A stretch of 63,448 bases of DNA. Source: JBBRHQ01 sp963781345. Its GTDB lineage: Bacteria > Actinomycetota > Thermoleophilia > Solirubrobacterales > 70-9. Shown piece after piece: positions 1 through 8,075 of this stretch. Location: assembly GCA_963781345.1 (NCBI GenBank), contig CAWAFQ010000010.1, forward strand, positions 1-63,448, read 5' to 3'. How positions within the stretch are numbered: position 1 is the first letter of the stretch; every line of letters starts with the position of its first letter. The notes under the pieces are model-generated. The model was not told where the DNA came from. It worked only from the letters and a program-made list of their open reading frames with translations, and searched no databases. The translations under genes and the position numbers were made by a program.

Positions 1-247
1 AAGTGCGGCACGCAACGGGTCGTCACCCACCGCCAGCGCCGCCGGAGCCGGCTCCGAAGGCGGGATTTTATGCGCCGTTTGCAGGGGAATCGGTACGACC
101 CGGCGTTTTAGCGACGCCGACCTGCGCTTCTGGCTCAACCGCTACGACAGCCCCTGTCCGGCCGGGACCCCAGTGCGGCAGTTCATCGCCGCCGGAGGCG
201 CACCGGCCGAGCTGGTCGAGATCGCGAAATGGATCTACGAAAGCTGA
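1..247 (+). CDS. C-terminal fragment of an unrecognised phage protein
   Basis: The frame is open from the first base and ends at TGA 245-247, so the gene begins upstream of the window. The tail reads ...RRLQGNRYDPAF, then SDADLRFWLNRYD and a C-terminus ending AKWIYES. The two halves are in different frames, separated at the TTTT run near 110-113; removing one T joins them. No domain is recognised. A terminase or other packaging gene would be expected somewhere upstream of a portal gene, but nothing visible here supports that identity. Confidence 0.45.
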   Translation, partial: SAARNGSSPTASAAGAGSEGGILCAVCRGIGTTRRFSDADLRFWLNRYDSPCPAGTPVRQFIAAGGAPAELVEIAKWIYES

Positions 248-258
248 GATACTTGCTC

Positions 259-445
259 CTGATGCGGGAGTCAGAACGCGAGGCGATCTACCGGCAGAGA
301 GGTCGGCGAGCCGCCCCAGGCACCGGCCGAGTCGCCTGGCAGTGGGCGCTACCGCGGCCTCCCCTCCGAACAGGAGCTGCTCGAAGACCTGATCCAAGAC
401 GAAGCCGAAGCCGAGGCCGAAGCCGACCAGCTCAGCCTCTGCTGA
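259..445 (+). CDS. Small hypothetical protein with acidic C-terminus
   Basis: ATG 259 (MRESEREAIYRQ) runs into an AGAGAG stretch near 298-302, after which the next frame continues as EVGEPPQAPAESPGSG and an acidic Glu/Ala tail ending QLSLC. The stop TGA 443-445 overlaps the ATG of the following glycosyltransferase, which suggests translational coupling. An alternative start is ATG 229 in the same frame. The function is unknown; the composition (charged, no hydrophobic segment) points to a small soluble phage protein. Confidence 0.4.
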
Positions 446-1156
446 TGGCTGAGATCAGCATCATCATCCCGGTCCTCGAACCGGCCCCACCGAGCGGCGC
501 TCGTCGCCTCCTCGATCTTCGCCGCCTCCGAGGTCGAGATCGAGCTGTTCTTCGTCTGCTCCCCCGGCGACCACGCCGAATACGACGCCTGCGCCGCCAC
601 CGGAGAAGAGATCATCGTCGTTGCCTGGGAACCCGGTCCCGGCGACTTCGCCCGCAAGCAGAACCTCGCCTACGGCTACACAACAGCCCCCTACGTGCTC
701 CTCGCAGCCGACGATTTGGACTTCGAGCCGGGCTGGGATCTGAACGCGCTCGCCCTCGCAGAACGCACCCACGCGGGCGTGGTCGGCACCAACGACGACG
801 CCAACCCGCTCGTCAAGCGCGGCAAGCACGCCACCCACCCGCTCGTCTCCCGGGACTACATCGACACCGTCGGCGGCACCTGGCACGACGGGCCGGGGGT
901 CGTCTACCACGAGGGCTACGGGCACCAGTACGTCGATACGGAGCTGTGCATGGCGGCGATGCAGCGGGGCGAGTGGGCCTTCTGCCACACCTCCGTCGTC
1001 CGCCACCTGCACCCCTTCTACCCTCACCGCGGGATCGGCCGCACCCCGATGGACGACACCTACAAGAAAGCCCTCGGCGACGCCTCCGCTGACAACGCGA
1101 TCTATCGCTCACGGGTCGAGTTGGCGAAGCGACAGGAGCTGGGCCAGGCGCTATAG
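445..1156 (+). CDS. Family 2-like glycosyltransferase
   Basis: The N-terminus MAEISIIIPVLEP is the typical first beta strand of a GT-A fold glycosyltransferase. After a one-base shift at the CCCC run near 484-487 the protein continues with a second strand (VEIELFFVC) and then LLAADDLDFEPGWD, which contains the DxD-type metal/nucleotide-sugar site. It ends at TAG 1154-1156, about 236 residues. Such enzymes transfer a sugar from a nucleotide-sugar donor; the acceptor is not visible. It is the first of about ten glycosyltransferase-like domains among the virion genes. The family call is good; the sugar and target are unknown. Confidence 0.75.
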
Positions 1157-1158
1157 TT
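1150..1158 (+). promoter_or_regulatory. GCTATAGTT promoter-like element
   Basis: GCTATAGTT lies so that TATAGT (1152-1157) is five bases from ATG 1163, the spacing expected for a -10 box of a leaderless transcript. A GCGACA at 1129-1134, 17 bases upstream, is a plausible -35. The same element recurs eight more times in the phage part. Confidence 0.55.
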
Positions 1159-1162
1159 AGGC

Positions 1163-1555
1163 ATGGCCTCGACCCGCTACGTCGTCTCTCTGGTGACCGG
1201 CTTCCGCACCCCCTCGGGCGGATCCCACACCCGAGCGGGGATGATGAGGCCGAACGAAGTCTCGATCCTCGACACAGACAACAGCCATCTGCCGGTCCGG
1301 GTCTATGTCTCCGGTTCGGCCTACAAAGGCGAATACGGCGGCGTCAGCCCGGAGAAAACCCTGCAAATAGCGGAAGCCGAGTGCGAACGGCTGAACAAGG
1401 AGGAGGGACGCTGGGAACGCCTCCACGGCGTCTTCCGGCACGGCAAAGGCGGCTACGCGAACCACCGCTGCCGCTGCCACGTCTGCACCGAAGCGAACCG
1501 GGCCTCCGTCGCCGCCTACCGCGTCCTCCACGGCCGACCCCGCAACACCTGGTGA
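1163..1555 (+). CDS. Hypothetical protein with CxCxxC motif
   Basis: This is an intact 130-residue frame starting right after the promoter-like element. Residues near 100-112 read NHRCRCHVC followed by EANR, a short Cys cluster that could bind zinc and that resembles motifs in small actinophage DNA-associated proteins (general family recollection only). No membrane segment or signal peptide is visible. A leaderless start at ATG 1163 is preferred because no Shine-Dalgarno sequence fits. Function unknown. Confidence 0.6.
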   Translation: MASTRYVVSLVTGFRTPSGGSHTRAGMMRPNEVSILDTDNSHLPVRVYVSGSAYKGEYGGVSPEKTLQIAEAECERLNKEEGRWERLHGVFRHGKGGYANHRCRCHVCTEANRASVAAYRVLHGRPRNTW

Positions 1556-1591
1556 GCCACCGCGCCGCCTAGCGCGATCCCCGGCGACGAC

Positions 1592-1835
1592 GTGGCCCGG
1601 CCGACCGACCGCCCGTGAGGTCGTGGACTCGCGGCCGACCTGCGTGCCGCCCTCACCCGGATCGCCCAGCAGCAGCAGAAGACACTCGCCTGGCTGCAAG
1701 CCAACAAGGTCGTCTTCGACGGTCCCCTCGGTTCCGACCCGAAGGAACTGGCAGCACGTCGCCTTCTCGATCTACAGCGACCTCTGCGAAGTGGACACGA
1801 TCGCCCGCCAGGCTCTCGCGAGGGACAAAGAATGA
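1592..1835 (+). CDS. Hypothetical protein, frame-disrupted
   Basis: Coding signal runs as ADLRAALTRIAQQQQKTLAW with a following KVVFDGPLGSDPKE in one frame, then switches near 1743 to NWQHVAFSIYSDLCEVDTIA in another, ending at TGA 1833-1835 that overlaps the next ATG. GTG 1592 is the likeliest start, but one more indel is needed near 1616. The N-terminal half is helical. Function unknown. Confidence 0.35.
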
Positions 1836-2009
1836 TCGAGGCCGCCCCCGTCCACTATCCGCCCGCCCCGATCATCCGCGAGGCGGTGCGTCGCTACGTC
1901 ACGGTCGGCGACGGTTTGCGCTGCTGGGTTCTGATCGTCAACGGCAAGACGGCTCGACCGGATGTACTGCGAGATCCTGGCCGACCCCCAAGAGGAGAAG
2001 GTGCTGTGA
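1832..2009 (+). CDS. Small hypothetical protein, one frame shift
   Basis: ATG 1832 starts MIEAAPVHYPPAP and continues to about 1950 (CWVLIVNGK). The next frame then gives MYCEILADPQEEKVL and a TGA at 2007-2009 that overlaps the GTG of the next gene. The hydrophobic strand CWVLIVNG suggests a compact beta protein. No family is recognised. Confidence 0.35.
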
Positions 2010-2239
2010 GGGAAGCGAAGAAACAGATCCAAGCGATCCGGCACGGCATCGGCGAGATCGACCTGCCGCTGCGCCAACTAGAACTGCACGTCGAGCGGCT
2101 GGAGGCCCACACCCAACAACTCGAAGCTGCCACCCGCGAGGTACTCGTAGCCTGGGGCAACGACTACAGCGCACGAGCACTCGAACCCGAGATGGCCCGC
2201 CTCGCCGCCGTCCTCGCCGCACGGCAGCCGTCGTCGTGA
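2006..2239 (+). CDS. Small coiled-coil protein
   Basis: GTG 2006 overlaps the preceding TGA, and the 77-residue product is almost entirely helical with a leucine heptad pattern (GEIDLPLRQLELHVERLEAH). Such short coiled coils are common between phage structural genes. It overlaps the next gene by four bases (GTGA). Function unknown. Confidence 0.55.
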   Translation: MREAKKQIQAIRHGIGEIDLPLRQLELHVERLEAHTQQLEAATREVLVAWGNDYSARALEPEMARLAAVLAARQPSS

Positions 2240-2802
2240 CAGACCTCTTACTCGCGCCGCACAACGACGACGAGACGCTGTTCGGCTCCTTCACGATCCT
2301 GCGCGAGCGCCCGATGGTCATCATCTGCCTCCGCTCCCAGGTGCAGGAGGATCGCTACGGGATTCTCGCCTCGACCCGCGAGAAGGAGACGCAGTCGGCG
2401 CTCTGGTGGCTGGGGCAGCCGACTTGGAAGCAGTGTATGACGCTCGACAACGACCCCAACTACGCCGACAAGCTGGTCGATGACTTCGAGACGCTCGACT
2501 ACGTCCACGCGCCCGAGCGCGTCTGGGCACCCCACTGGGAGGTTGGCGGCCACGAGCAACACAACGGCGTCGCCATCGCCGCCAGCGGCATCTTCGGCAA
2601 GCGCGTCCAGCCCTATCTCACCTACAAGCGCGGCCAGAAGCACTCAAACGGCCAGATACGTTCACACGGGCGTGAGATCGAATACGAGCCGTCCTGGGTC
2701 TGGCTGAAGATGCGGGCGCTCTGCTGCTACCGCTCCCAGATCGAGCTGGACAACACCCGGCCCTGGTTCATGGACGACACTTTGAGAGAGTACGAGCCGT
2801 GA
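2236..2802 (+). CDS. PIG-L/LmbE-like deacetylase
   Basis: The product (188 residues) begins VTDLLLAPHNDDETLFG. This matches the zinc-binding start of the PIG-L family, whose canonical form is PHPDDE; Pro is replaced by Asn here while the His (H9) and the Asp/Glu remain. A second histidine pair, GGHEQHN (H106, H109), fits the remaining metal and catalytic positions. Family members remove acetyl groups from N-acetyl-sugars or related conjugates. In this row of glycosyl- and methyltransferases it could edit a phage-made glycan (inference). The GTG start is fixed by the GTGA overlap with the upstream gene. Confidence 0.75.
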   Translation: MTDLLLAPHNDDETLFGSFTILRERPMVIICLRSQVQEDRYGILASTREKETQSALWWLGQPTWKQCMTLDNDPNYADKLVDDFETLDYVHAPERVWAPHWEVGGHEQHNGVAIAASGIFGKRVQPYLTYKRGQKHSNGQIRSHGREIEYEPSWVWLKMRALCCYRSQIELDNTRPWFMDDTLREYEP

Positions 2803-3032
2803 GCCACTGCCGCTCCTGCGGAGCGACGATCCGCTGGGTCACGATGCAGCCCTCCGGCAAGCTGATGGCGGTGGACGACGCGCCCAGCCCCGAGGGCAAC
2901 ATCGTCGTCTCGGGCGGCAAGGCGTCCGTGCTCAGCAAAGACGAGGCCAAGACGTTCAAGGGGCACCGCTTCCTTTCCCACTTTGCGACATGCCCCGACG
3001 CGGCCTCCTGGCGCAGTAAGGGAGACGAATGA
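2799..3032 (+). CDS. Small zinc-ribbon protein
   Basis: The 77-residue product opens MSHCRSCGATIRWV and continues MQPSGKLMAVDD, a CxxC knuckle followed by a W and PSGK pattern common in short actinobacterial and phage proteins. Another Cys and His lie near the C-terminus (FATCPDA), which could complete a zinc site. GTG 2799 overlaps the previous TGA. A nucleic-acid or protein-binding adaptor role is only a guess. Confidence 0.6.
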   Translation: MSHCRSCGATIRWVTMQPSGKLMAVDDAPSPEGNIVVSGGKASVLSKDEAKTFKGHRFLSHFATCPDAASWRSKGDE

Positions 3033-3559
3033 GCTGGGATAACGCCACCCTGCGCGAACGCGAAAAGGCGACGATCGAGGAGTTCGTGCTCCTCCACGCC
3101 GACAAGCTGAGCGGCAAGACGCTCGACTTCGGCTGCGGCCTTCAGCCCTACCGCAAGATCGTGGAGAACGTGGGCGGCGACTACCACCCCTTTGACCGGC
3201 TCGGCTACCCCGGCTGCACCGTCCACACCTCCGTCGGCGACGACTGGCCGCTGATGCAACGCAAGAGCTGGGATGCGATCCTCTGCACCCAGGTGCTCCA
3301 GTACGTGATCGAGCCGGACAAGCTGGTCAACCAGTTCTGGGGGGCGCTGAAGCCCGGCGGCTGGCTCGTGCTGACGGGGCCAACCAACTGGCCCGAGGTC
3401 GAGCAGGAGGATCTCTGGCGCTTCACGATCCGGGGTGCTGGTTACATGCTGGAAGCGGGCGGCTTCGAGGAGATCGTGGTCGAGTCGCGTGAGTGCATCC
3501 GGCTCAACGACTTCGGCCTCTCGCTCGGCTGGGGGGCAGTGGGGAGGGCGAAGCAGTGA
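3029..3559 (+). CDS. Class I SAM-dependent methyltransferase
   Basis: This is a full-length frame of 176 residues. Motif I is TLDFGCGLQPY at residues 31-41 (glycine-rich SAM loop), followed by DAILCTQVLQYVIEP and a post-motif strand LKPGGWLVLTGP, the layout of methyltransferase type 11 proteins. It transfers a methyl group from SAM to an unknown acceptor; small sugars or glycolipids are frequent substrates of relatives. It is coupled to both neighbours by stop-start overlaps. No frame damage. Confidence 0.8.
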   Translation: MSWDNATLREREKATIEEFVLLHADKLSGKTLDFGCGLQPYRKIVENVGGDYHPFDRLGYPGCTVHTSVGDDWPLMQRKSWDAILCTQVLQYVIEPDKLVNQFWGALKPGGWLVLTGPTNWPEVEQEDLWRFTIRGAGYMLEAGGFEEIVVESRECIRLNDFGLSLGWGAVGRAKQ

Positions 3560-4089
3560 TCGTGATCGACGTGGGCTGCGCCACCTGGGGAGAGGACGCT
3601 TCCGTCCCGCATCTGATCGAGGAGTTCAAGCCGGACACCCTCTACGGCTTCGACCCCGGCCTCCACTGGGAGAAGCAGATCGAGATGATCGACGGCTGCC
3701 AGGTCGTCCTCACCCGCGATGCCGCCTGGACCTACAACGGCACCGTCGGCTTCGTCGTCGCGAACCTCGGCGGCCACGTAGACGAGCACGCCCAGCGTGT
3801 CCCCTGCTTCGACCTGGCCGAGTTCATCCTCAAACGGCCCCAAGGCGAGGATGTCGTGCTGAAGATGGACGCCGAGGGGGCCGAGTATGTGCTGGTGCCG
3901 CATCTCGTCGAGCGCGGCGCTGATTTGCGTCTGAGGCTGGCCCGGATCGAGTGGCATTGCGAGTTCTGCGGGATCGGCGGCAACGGCCGCCACCGCGAAG
4001 CCTGTGAAGTAGATCGCGCCTGGTGGACGGAGCGGCGCGAGCGCACCGAAGGCGGGCTGCGCTGCCCCAGCGACGAATGGGACCGTTGA
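3556..4089 (+). CDS. FkbM-family methyltransferase
   Basis: GTG 3556 gives VIVIDVGCATWGEDASVPHL, a SAM-binding motif I, then TLYGFDPGLHWEK and the diagnostic FkbM strand VLKMDAEGAEYVL. Length 177 residues. FkbM enzymes O-methylate sugars and polyketides. The C-terminal part carries CEFCG and H-rich residues that could bind metal. The start is chosen because GTGA overlaps the previous stop. With its neighbours it forms a likely glycan-modification operon (inference). Confidence 0.75.
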   Translation: MIVIDVGCATWGEDASVPHLIEEFKPDTLYGFDPGLHWEKQIEMIDGCQVVLTRDAAWTYNGTVGFVVANLGGHVDEHAQRVPCFDLAEFILKRPQGEDVVLKMDAEGAEYVLVPHLVERGADLRLRLARIEWHCEFCGIGGNGRHREACEVDRAWWTERRERTEGGLRCPSDEWDR

Positions 4090-4184
4090 CGACCCTCCTT
4101 CTGGCGCTCCTCACCTGGGTCGCTCTCTGCTTCCTGTACGGCTTCGCCAGGGCGGCGTATCGCGATTGGAGGCGGCGGCAGTGA
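4077..4184 (+). CDS. 35-residue single-span membrane peptide
   Basis: ATG 4077 gives MGPLTTLLLALLTWVALCFL followed by a basic tail (RDWRRRQ). The one hydrophobic helix with a positive C-terminus fits an inner-membrane peptide. TTG 4086 is an alternative start overlapping the previous stop. It is joined by GTGA to the next gene. Confidence 0.5.
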   Translation: MGPLTTLLLALLTWVALCFLYGFARAAYRDWRRRQ

Positions 4185-4420
4185 GCGTCGCCCCGAACGT
4201 CGTCGGCTGGGTCGCCTGCGGCTACTGTCACGCGATCTCGCTCGGCGCACCGCCGCACGGCCAGGGCCAACCCTGTCCGCTGAAGGTCGAGTACGAGGCC
4301 GCCTACATGAAGATGCTGGACGCCCAGACGGCCTCCTATGACCGCTCCGGCTTCGCGATGAACGACATGACCGCCGTTCTGCGCAAGATGACCGGCCAAG
4401 ACGAAGAGGGGGGCGAGTGA
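4181..4420 (+). CDS. Small putative zinc-binding protein
   Basis: GTG 4181 gives 79 residues with a CGYCH motif near residue 13 and a later Cys-Pro (QPCPLK), together a possible zinc site. The C-terminal half is helical (YEAAYMKMLDAQ). It overlaps both neighbours, so it belongs to the same transcript. No family is recognised. Confidence 0.5.
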   Translation: MSVAPNVVGWVACGYCHAISLGAPPHGQGQPCPLKVEYEAAYMKMLDAQTASYDRSGFAMNDMTAVLRKMTGQDEEGGE

Positions 4421-5118
4421 ACGTCTCCGCGATCATCGTCACCCGAGGCGACGTGGATCTACAGCCGATCATCTTCTCGCTCCCGGCCGAGTGGGAGGTC
4501 ATCGTCTGGGACAACTCGCCGCTACAGCCTTACGCGCCCAGCTACGTGCTCGACAACTTCCCGCGCACGCGCTGCGTCGGCCCTCGCGCCACCGGCTGCG
4601 ACGACCTCGCCGTCTACGGCCGCTACGCCGGCGATCGAGCTCGCCTCCCACGACCTGATCTTACGTGCAGGACGACGACGTGATCGTCAGCGACCCGCAG
4701 GCGATCGTGGACGCGTGGTGGAGCTCGTCGGCTGCGATGCCCGACCCAGCACGGTGGCCGAGCCGATCGGACCATCTCGTCGCGAACATGCCGCAGGAGT
4801 TCCGCCACGACGGCTACACCGACTCCTGCCTCGTCGGCTTCGGAGCCTGCTTCCACCGCGACGCACCCGGCAGGGCGTTCGAGCAGGTATTTCGGTACCG
4901 ACGAGCGCGTGGGCGAAGCTACGGGCACCAAGCGACCGTGCTTGCTTCATCGCACCTGCGATGTCGTCTTCACGACGCTGACGCCGCGGGTGCTCGTGGA
5001 CGTGCCGAAGACGGACATGGCCTACGCGACGAACTCGACCCGGATGTACCGCCAGCCCGGTCATCTCGATGAGCGCACCCGGATGCTGCATCTGGCCCGC
5101 CAGGTGCGCGATGCGTAG
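4417..5118 (+). CDS. Glycosyltransferase-like protein, frame-disrupted
   Basis: GTG 4417 opens with VNVSAIIVTRGDVDLQPII, a GT-A first strand, and the DxD-type site appears as YVQDDDVIVSDP near 4661-4697. Later coding pieces (RHDGYTDSCLVGFGACFHRD, then CDVVFTTLTPRVLVDVPK) lie in other frames and end at TAG 5116-5118. At least three indels, near 4640-4660, 4710-4780 and 4890-4905, must be corrected to join them. The acceptor is unknown. It sits between two zinc/methyltransferase genes in one operon. Confidence 0.6.
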
Positions 5119-5692
5119 AGAGCTGGGGCCGCTCTACGAAGGCTTCGACCGGGCGCTGACGTGGCGGGGCAAGCCGATCTGGAAGAACCCCGTCGATCTC
5201 GTCCAGTACCAGATGATCGCCCGCGACGTGCAGCCGACGGTCGTGATCGAGACGGGCACCCATCTCGGCGGCTCGGCCGAGTTCTGGCTCGACATGATGA
5301 ACGATGGCTACGTCGTCACGATCGACATCGAACAGCGATGTACCTGGGAGAGCAAGCGGATTCTGGCGTTGGAGGGGCCATCGACCCATCCCGAGATCGT
5401 GGTTGCGGTGCAGAGATGCGTCGGCAGCGACGACCGGGTGCTGGTCAACCTCGACTCGTCTCACCGCTACCTGCATGTGCTGGACGAGCTAGAGACGTTC
5501 GCTCGCTTCGTCACACCGGGTTCGTACCTGATCGTCGAGGACGGCATCGACGACATTCGCTACGGCAGCGAGGGGCCGCACAAGGCGACGATGGAGTGGG
5601 TCGCCAGCCACCCCGAGTTCGTCGTTGACAAGGCCCGCGAGCAGCCGGGTTGGACGAACTGCCCCGACGGCTTCCTGTTGAGGGTGAAGTAA
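5111..5692 (+). CDS. CmcI-like methyltransferase/hydroxylase-fold protein
   Basis: ATG 5111 gives 193 residues with VVIETGTHLGGSAEFWLDMM, the SAM-site signature of the cephalosporin hydroxylase/rhamnosyl O-methyltransferase (CmcI) group, followed by VTIDIEQ and SYLIVEDGIDD. Proteins of this group O-methylate sugars of glycolipids or act on cephalosporins. In this context sugar methylation is likelier (inference). The start is set by the overlap with the preceding stop. The frame is intact. Confidence 0.65.
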   Translation: MRRELGPLYEGFDRALTWRGKPIWKNPVDLVQYQMIARDVQPTVVIETGTHLGGSAEFWLDMMNDGYVVTIDIEQRCTWESKRILALEGPSTHPEIVVAVQRCVGSDDRVLVNLDSSHRYLHVLDELETFARFVTPGSYLIVEDGIDDIRYGSEGPHKATMEWVASHPEFVVDKAREQPGWTNCPDGFLLRVK

Positions 5693-5697
5693 CTCGT

Positions 5698-6090
5698 GAA
5701 GGTCGTGGTCGACAGGCTCGCGCAAGTTCGCCGACCCGCTGAAGGCCACCGCTGCGATCTGCGAGCGGATCTCGCAACTGCCGGAAGGATCGACGGTGAT
5801 CCACGGTGACGCCGCCGGGGCGGACAGGATCGCTGCCAGCGCCGCCAAGAGGGTCGGCCTCGACGTGGTCGCCGTCCCCGCCCAGTGGGAGGTTCACTCC
5901 GAGCAACTGCTCTTTGCCGCGAGCATCTCGGCTGGTGCCGCCAGGCGGGCTTCCGGCGCAATCTGGAAATGCTCGATATGCAGCCGGATCGTGTGATCGC
6001 CTTCTGGAACGGGCACTCGAACGGGACGAGGCACACGATCCGGAGGCACGCGGGCGTGGGATCCCGACCGAGATCGTGATGACGCCGTGA
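5698..6090 (+). CDS. SLOG-fold (DUF2493/YspA-like) protein, frame-disrupted
   Basis: Correcting one extra base near 5712 yields VTGSRKFADPLKATAAICER; later pieces are VIHGDAAGADRIAASAAKR, a rearranged stretch near 5900-5960, and RNLEMLDMQPDRVIAFWNG ending TEIVMTP. This order (TGSR, HGDAxGADRIA, N-EM, D-VIAFW-G, GTxxxI) is the DUF2493 SLOG family, predicted to bind or hydrolyse nucleotides or their derivatives. At least three indels interrupt it. It may supply or sense a nucleotide-linked metabolite for the neighbouring transferases (speculative). Confidence 0.65.
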
Positions 6091-6788
6091 TCGACCTCCT
6101 CTACCTCTGTCACGGCCGGATCGAGTTCACGCGAGCGACGCTGACGAACCTTTACGTGATGACCGACTGGTCGCTCGTCAACGACTTCGTCGTCTACCAC
6201 GACCGCCCCTGCGACGAGCAGACGGAGCCGTTCCTGACCCGTGCGCTCGACGACTTCGGCTTCGGCGAGATCCGCACGACCGATCTCGGCTCCCCCGTCG
6301 GGGTGATGAACCACTACCTGCACCGCAGCCGGGCCGAGGTGTTCGCGAAGATCGACAACGACATCATCGTGCCAGGGGGCTGGTTCGGCCTGATGGCAGG
6401 AGTGATGACGGCGAACCCCGAGCTGGAGCTGCTCGGAATGGAACCGGGGATGTCCGGCAGACGACCCGACGAGGACGACAGCCACAACCTCTACCACTAC
6501 GAGCCTGCCAGCCACATCGGCGGCGTCGGGATGATGCGCCGCTCGGCCTTCCAGCGCCTGCCGGAGCCTGTCCCCAACGGTCGCTTCGGCTTCACCGAGT
6601 GGCAGCACACCCACAACCCGGATCGGGGCTGGATCAAGCCCGACCTGCGGATGTTCTCGCTCGACTTCCTGCCGGTCGAGCCGTGGCAGAGCCTGACCGA
6701 GCAGTACATGAAAACCCCCGGATTGCAGCGGGAATGGCCGAAATACAATCCTTCGATGTCGTGGAGTTGGGAGTGGTGGACAGGATGA
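6087..6788 (+). CDS. Glycosyltransferase (GT-A fold)
   Basis: This is an intact frame of 233 residues from GTG 6087. The N-terminus MIDLLYLCHGRIEFTRATL is a first strand/helix unit, and AKIDNDIIVPGGWFGLM near residue 92 carries the acidic metal site. A downstream Gly-Gly-Val-Gly-Met-Met segment (HIGGVGMMRRSAF) resembles the acceptor-loop region of family 2 enzymes. It is translationally coupled with both neighbours. Sugar and acceptor unknown. Confidence 0.7.
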   Translation: MIDLLYLCHGRIEFTRATLTNLYVMTDWSLVNDFVVYHDRPCDEQTEPFLTRALDDFGFGEIRTTDLGSPVGVMNHYLHRSRAEVFAKIDNDIIVPGGWFGLMAGVMTANPELELLGMEPGMSGRRPDEDDSHNLYHYEPASHIGGVGMMRRSAFQRLPEPVPNGRFGFTEWQHTHNPDRGWIKPDLRMFSLDFLPVEPWQSLTEQYMKTPGLQREWPKYNPSMSWSWEWWTG

Positions 6789-7561
6789 AGCTGGTCGCGA
6801 TGATGATCGTCCGCAACGAGGCAGACCGCTACCTGACTCCCTGCCTGGAGTCGCTGCTCAACTTCTGCGACGAGGTCAGGGTGATCGACGACGCCTCCGA
6901 CGACGGCACGATGGAGATCCTGGCCTCCTACGCGGGGGTCGAGTCGCGGCGCAACGAGGCCGCGTCCTTCTACGCCCACGAGGGCCACGCCCGGCAGGCG
7001 CTGCTGGAGTGGACGATGCAGGCCCAGCCGACCCACATTCTCGCGATCGACGCGGACGAGTTCGTCTCCGACGGCAAGCTGCTGCGGGCGAACATGGAGG
7101 AGGGCTGCGCGACCGGCGTCTGGAAGCTGCGGATGACCGAGGTCTGGAAAGCCGGGGAGGAGTGGCTTTCGGTACGCATCGACGGCGACTGGTCGCCGCG
7201 ACCGATCGGAGTCGCCTTCGCGGTGCCGCCCGACCACTGGATGAACCGGCAGATCCGCCGTCACTGGCGGATCCACGACCGGGCGCTGGCCTGCGGCCGG
7301 ACGCCGCTCTACATCACGATGGCTGGCAACCGCACCGTCGGCAGACCCGATCACCGACATCCTCCACTTCGGCTGGGCCTGCGAAGCCGACCGGGCCGCC
7401 CGCTACGCTCGCTACGTGGAACACGACGGCGGGCCACACCACAAGAACACGCATCTGCAGTCGATCATGTGGGGCGACGAGCAGGTGCAGACGAGGCTGC
7501 TGGGATGGCCTCCGGCGCTCGACAAGGAGACGCTCTCTGCGTCGCGTCAGTCAGGACATGA
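6785..7561 (+). CDS. Family 2 glycosyltransferase
   Basis: ATG 6785 gives MKLVAMMIVRNEADRYLTPC, a classic GT2 start (KxxxxMIVRNE), then VRVIDDASDDGTMEIL and the DxD motif LAIDADEFVSDG near residue 92. A one-base shift near 7336 leads to TDILHFGWACEADRAARYAR, a typical C-terminal helix; another shift restores the frame ending in TGA 7559-7561. It overlaps the next ATG. The enzyme is likely cytoplasmic. Confidence 0.8.
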   Translation: MKLVAMMIVRNEADRYLTPCLESLLNFCDEVRVIDDASDDGTMEILASYAGVESRRNEAASFYAHEGHARQALLEWTMQAQPTHILAIDADEFVSDGKLLRANMEEGCATGVWKLRMTEVWKAGEEWLSVRIDGDWSPRPIGVAFAVPPDHWMNRQIRRHWRIHDRALACGRTPLYITMAGNRTVGRPDHRHPPLRLGLRSRPGRPLRSLRGTRRRATPQEHASAVDHVGRRAGADEAAGMASGARQGDALCVASVRT

Positions 7562-7901
7562 GCGTCCCCTCCTGGTGGCTGTTCGTTCTGCTCACGCTGA
7601 CCGCTTTCCGCATCTACAGGCTGCTCGCGAAGGACATCGATCCTCGACGCCGCCGCGAGCGTGGCTTGTCGGCCTGCCGCGGCGCTGGAAGGCGGGCGAC
7701 CCGGTGCCGAAGCGATACCGGGAGAAGATCGTCGAGTTCCTCCTCTGCCCCTGGTGCCTCGGCTTCTGGATCTGCGGGGCGCTCCTGGTCGGCCTTCTGC
7801 GCCACGACCGAGTGGCTCGACTGGTTCGGCTTCCTCGTCACCTGGCTCGCGATGTCGGCGGCGTCGGCCTGATCGCGAGGCTCGACACGGACGAGATCTA
7901 G
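7558..7901 (+). CDS. DUF1360-like small membrane protein
   Basis: Starts MSVPSWWLFVLLTLTAFRIY followed by RLLAKD, and after indels near 7640 and 7800 continues KIVEFLLCPWCLGFWICGALLV and a C-terminal GLIARLDTDEI. A hydrophobic N-terminus, an R-RL-xxD stretch and the CPWCLGFW motif are the hallmarks of DUF1360 phage proteins. Two to three membrane segments are visible. DUF1360 genes are often found near structural genes of actinophages; the role is unknown. Confidence 0.7.
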
Positions 7902-7962
7902 CCGCGTCCTCTTTCGTGGTTACGCTTTTCAGCGACAGGTGACCGCTCTGAAGGAGGCCGGA

Positions 7963-8074
7963 ATGGGATGTGGATGCAAGCAGGCGAGGCTGTAGGCCGC
8001 CGCCGAGGCGAAGGCAGCCGAAGGCAGGCCGCCGAAGGCAGCCGCCGCCGAAGCCGCGAAGCACAGAGCTAGAC
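7963..8074 (+). CDS. Small Cys/Ala-rich peptide upstream of portal
   Basis: ATG 7963 with a strong AAGGAGG eleven bases upstream encodes MGCGCKQAR, then an apparent TAG that is probably a frame error, followed by Ala/Glu/Lys-rich sequence (AAAEAKAAE) to about 8074. Short MxCGC-type peptides preceding portal genes occur in actinophages. Function unknown. Confidence 0.4.
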
Positions 8075-8075
8075 C

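Noticed and set aside
1615..2802. One long frame joining several small genes with the deacetylase
   Set aside because: The first 200 codons are Arg/Pro-rich shadow sequence; the deacetylase start is fixed by the GTGA overlap at 2236.
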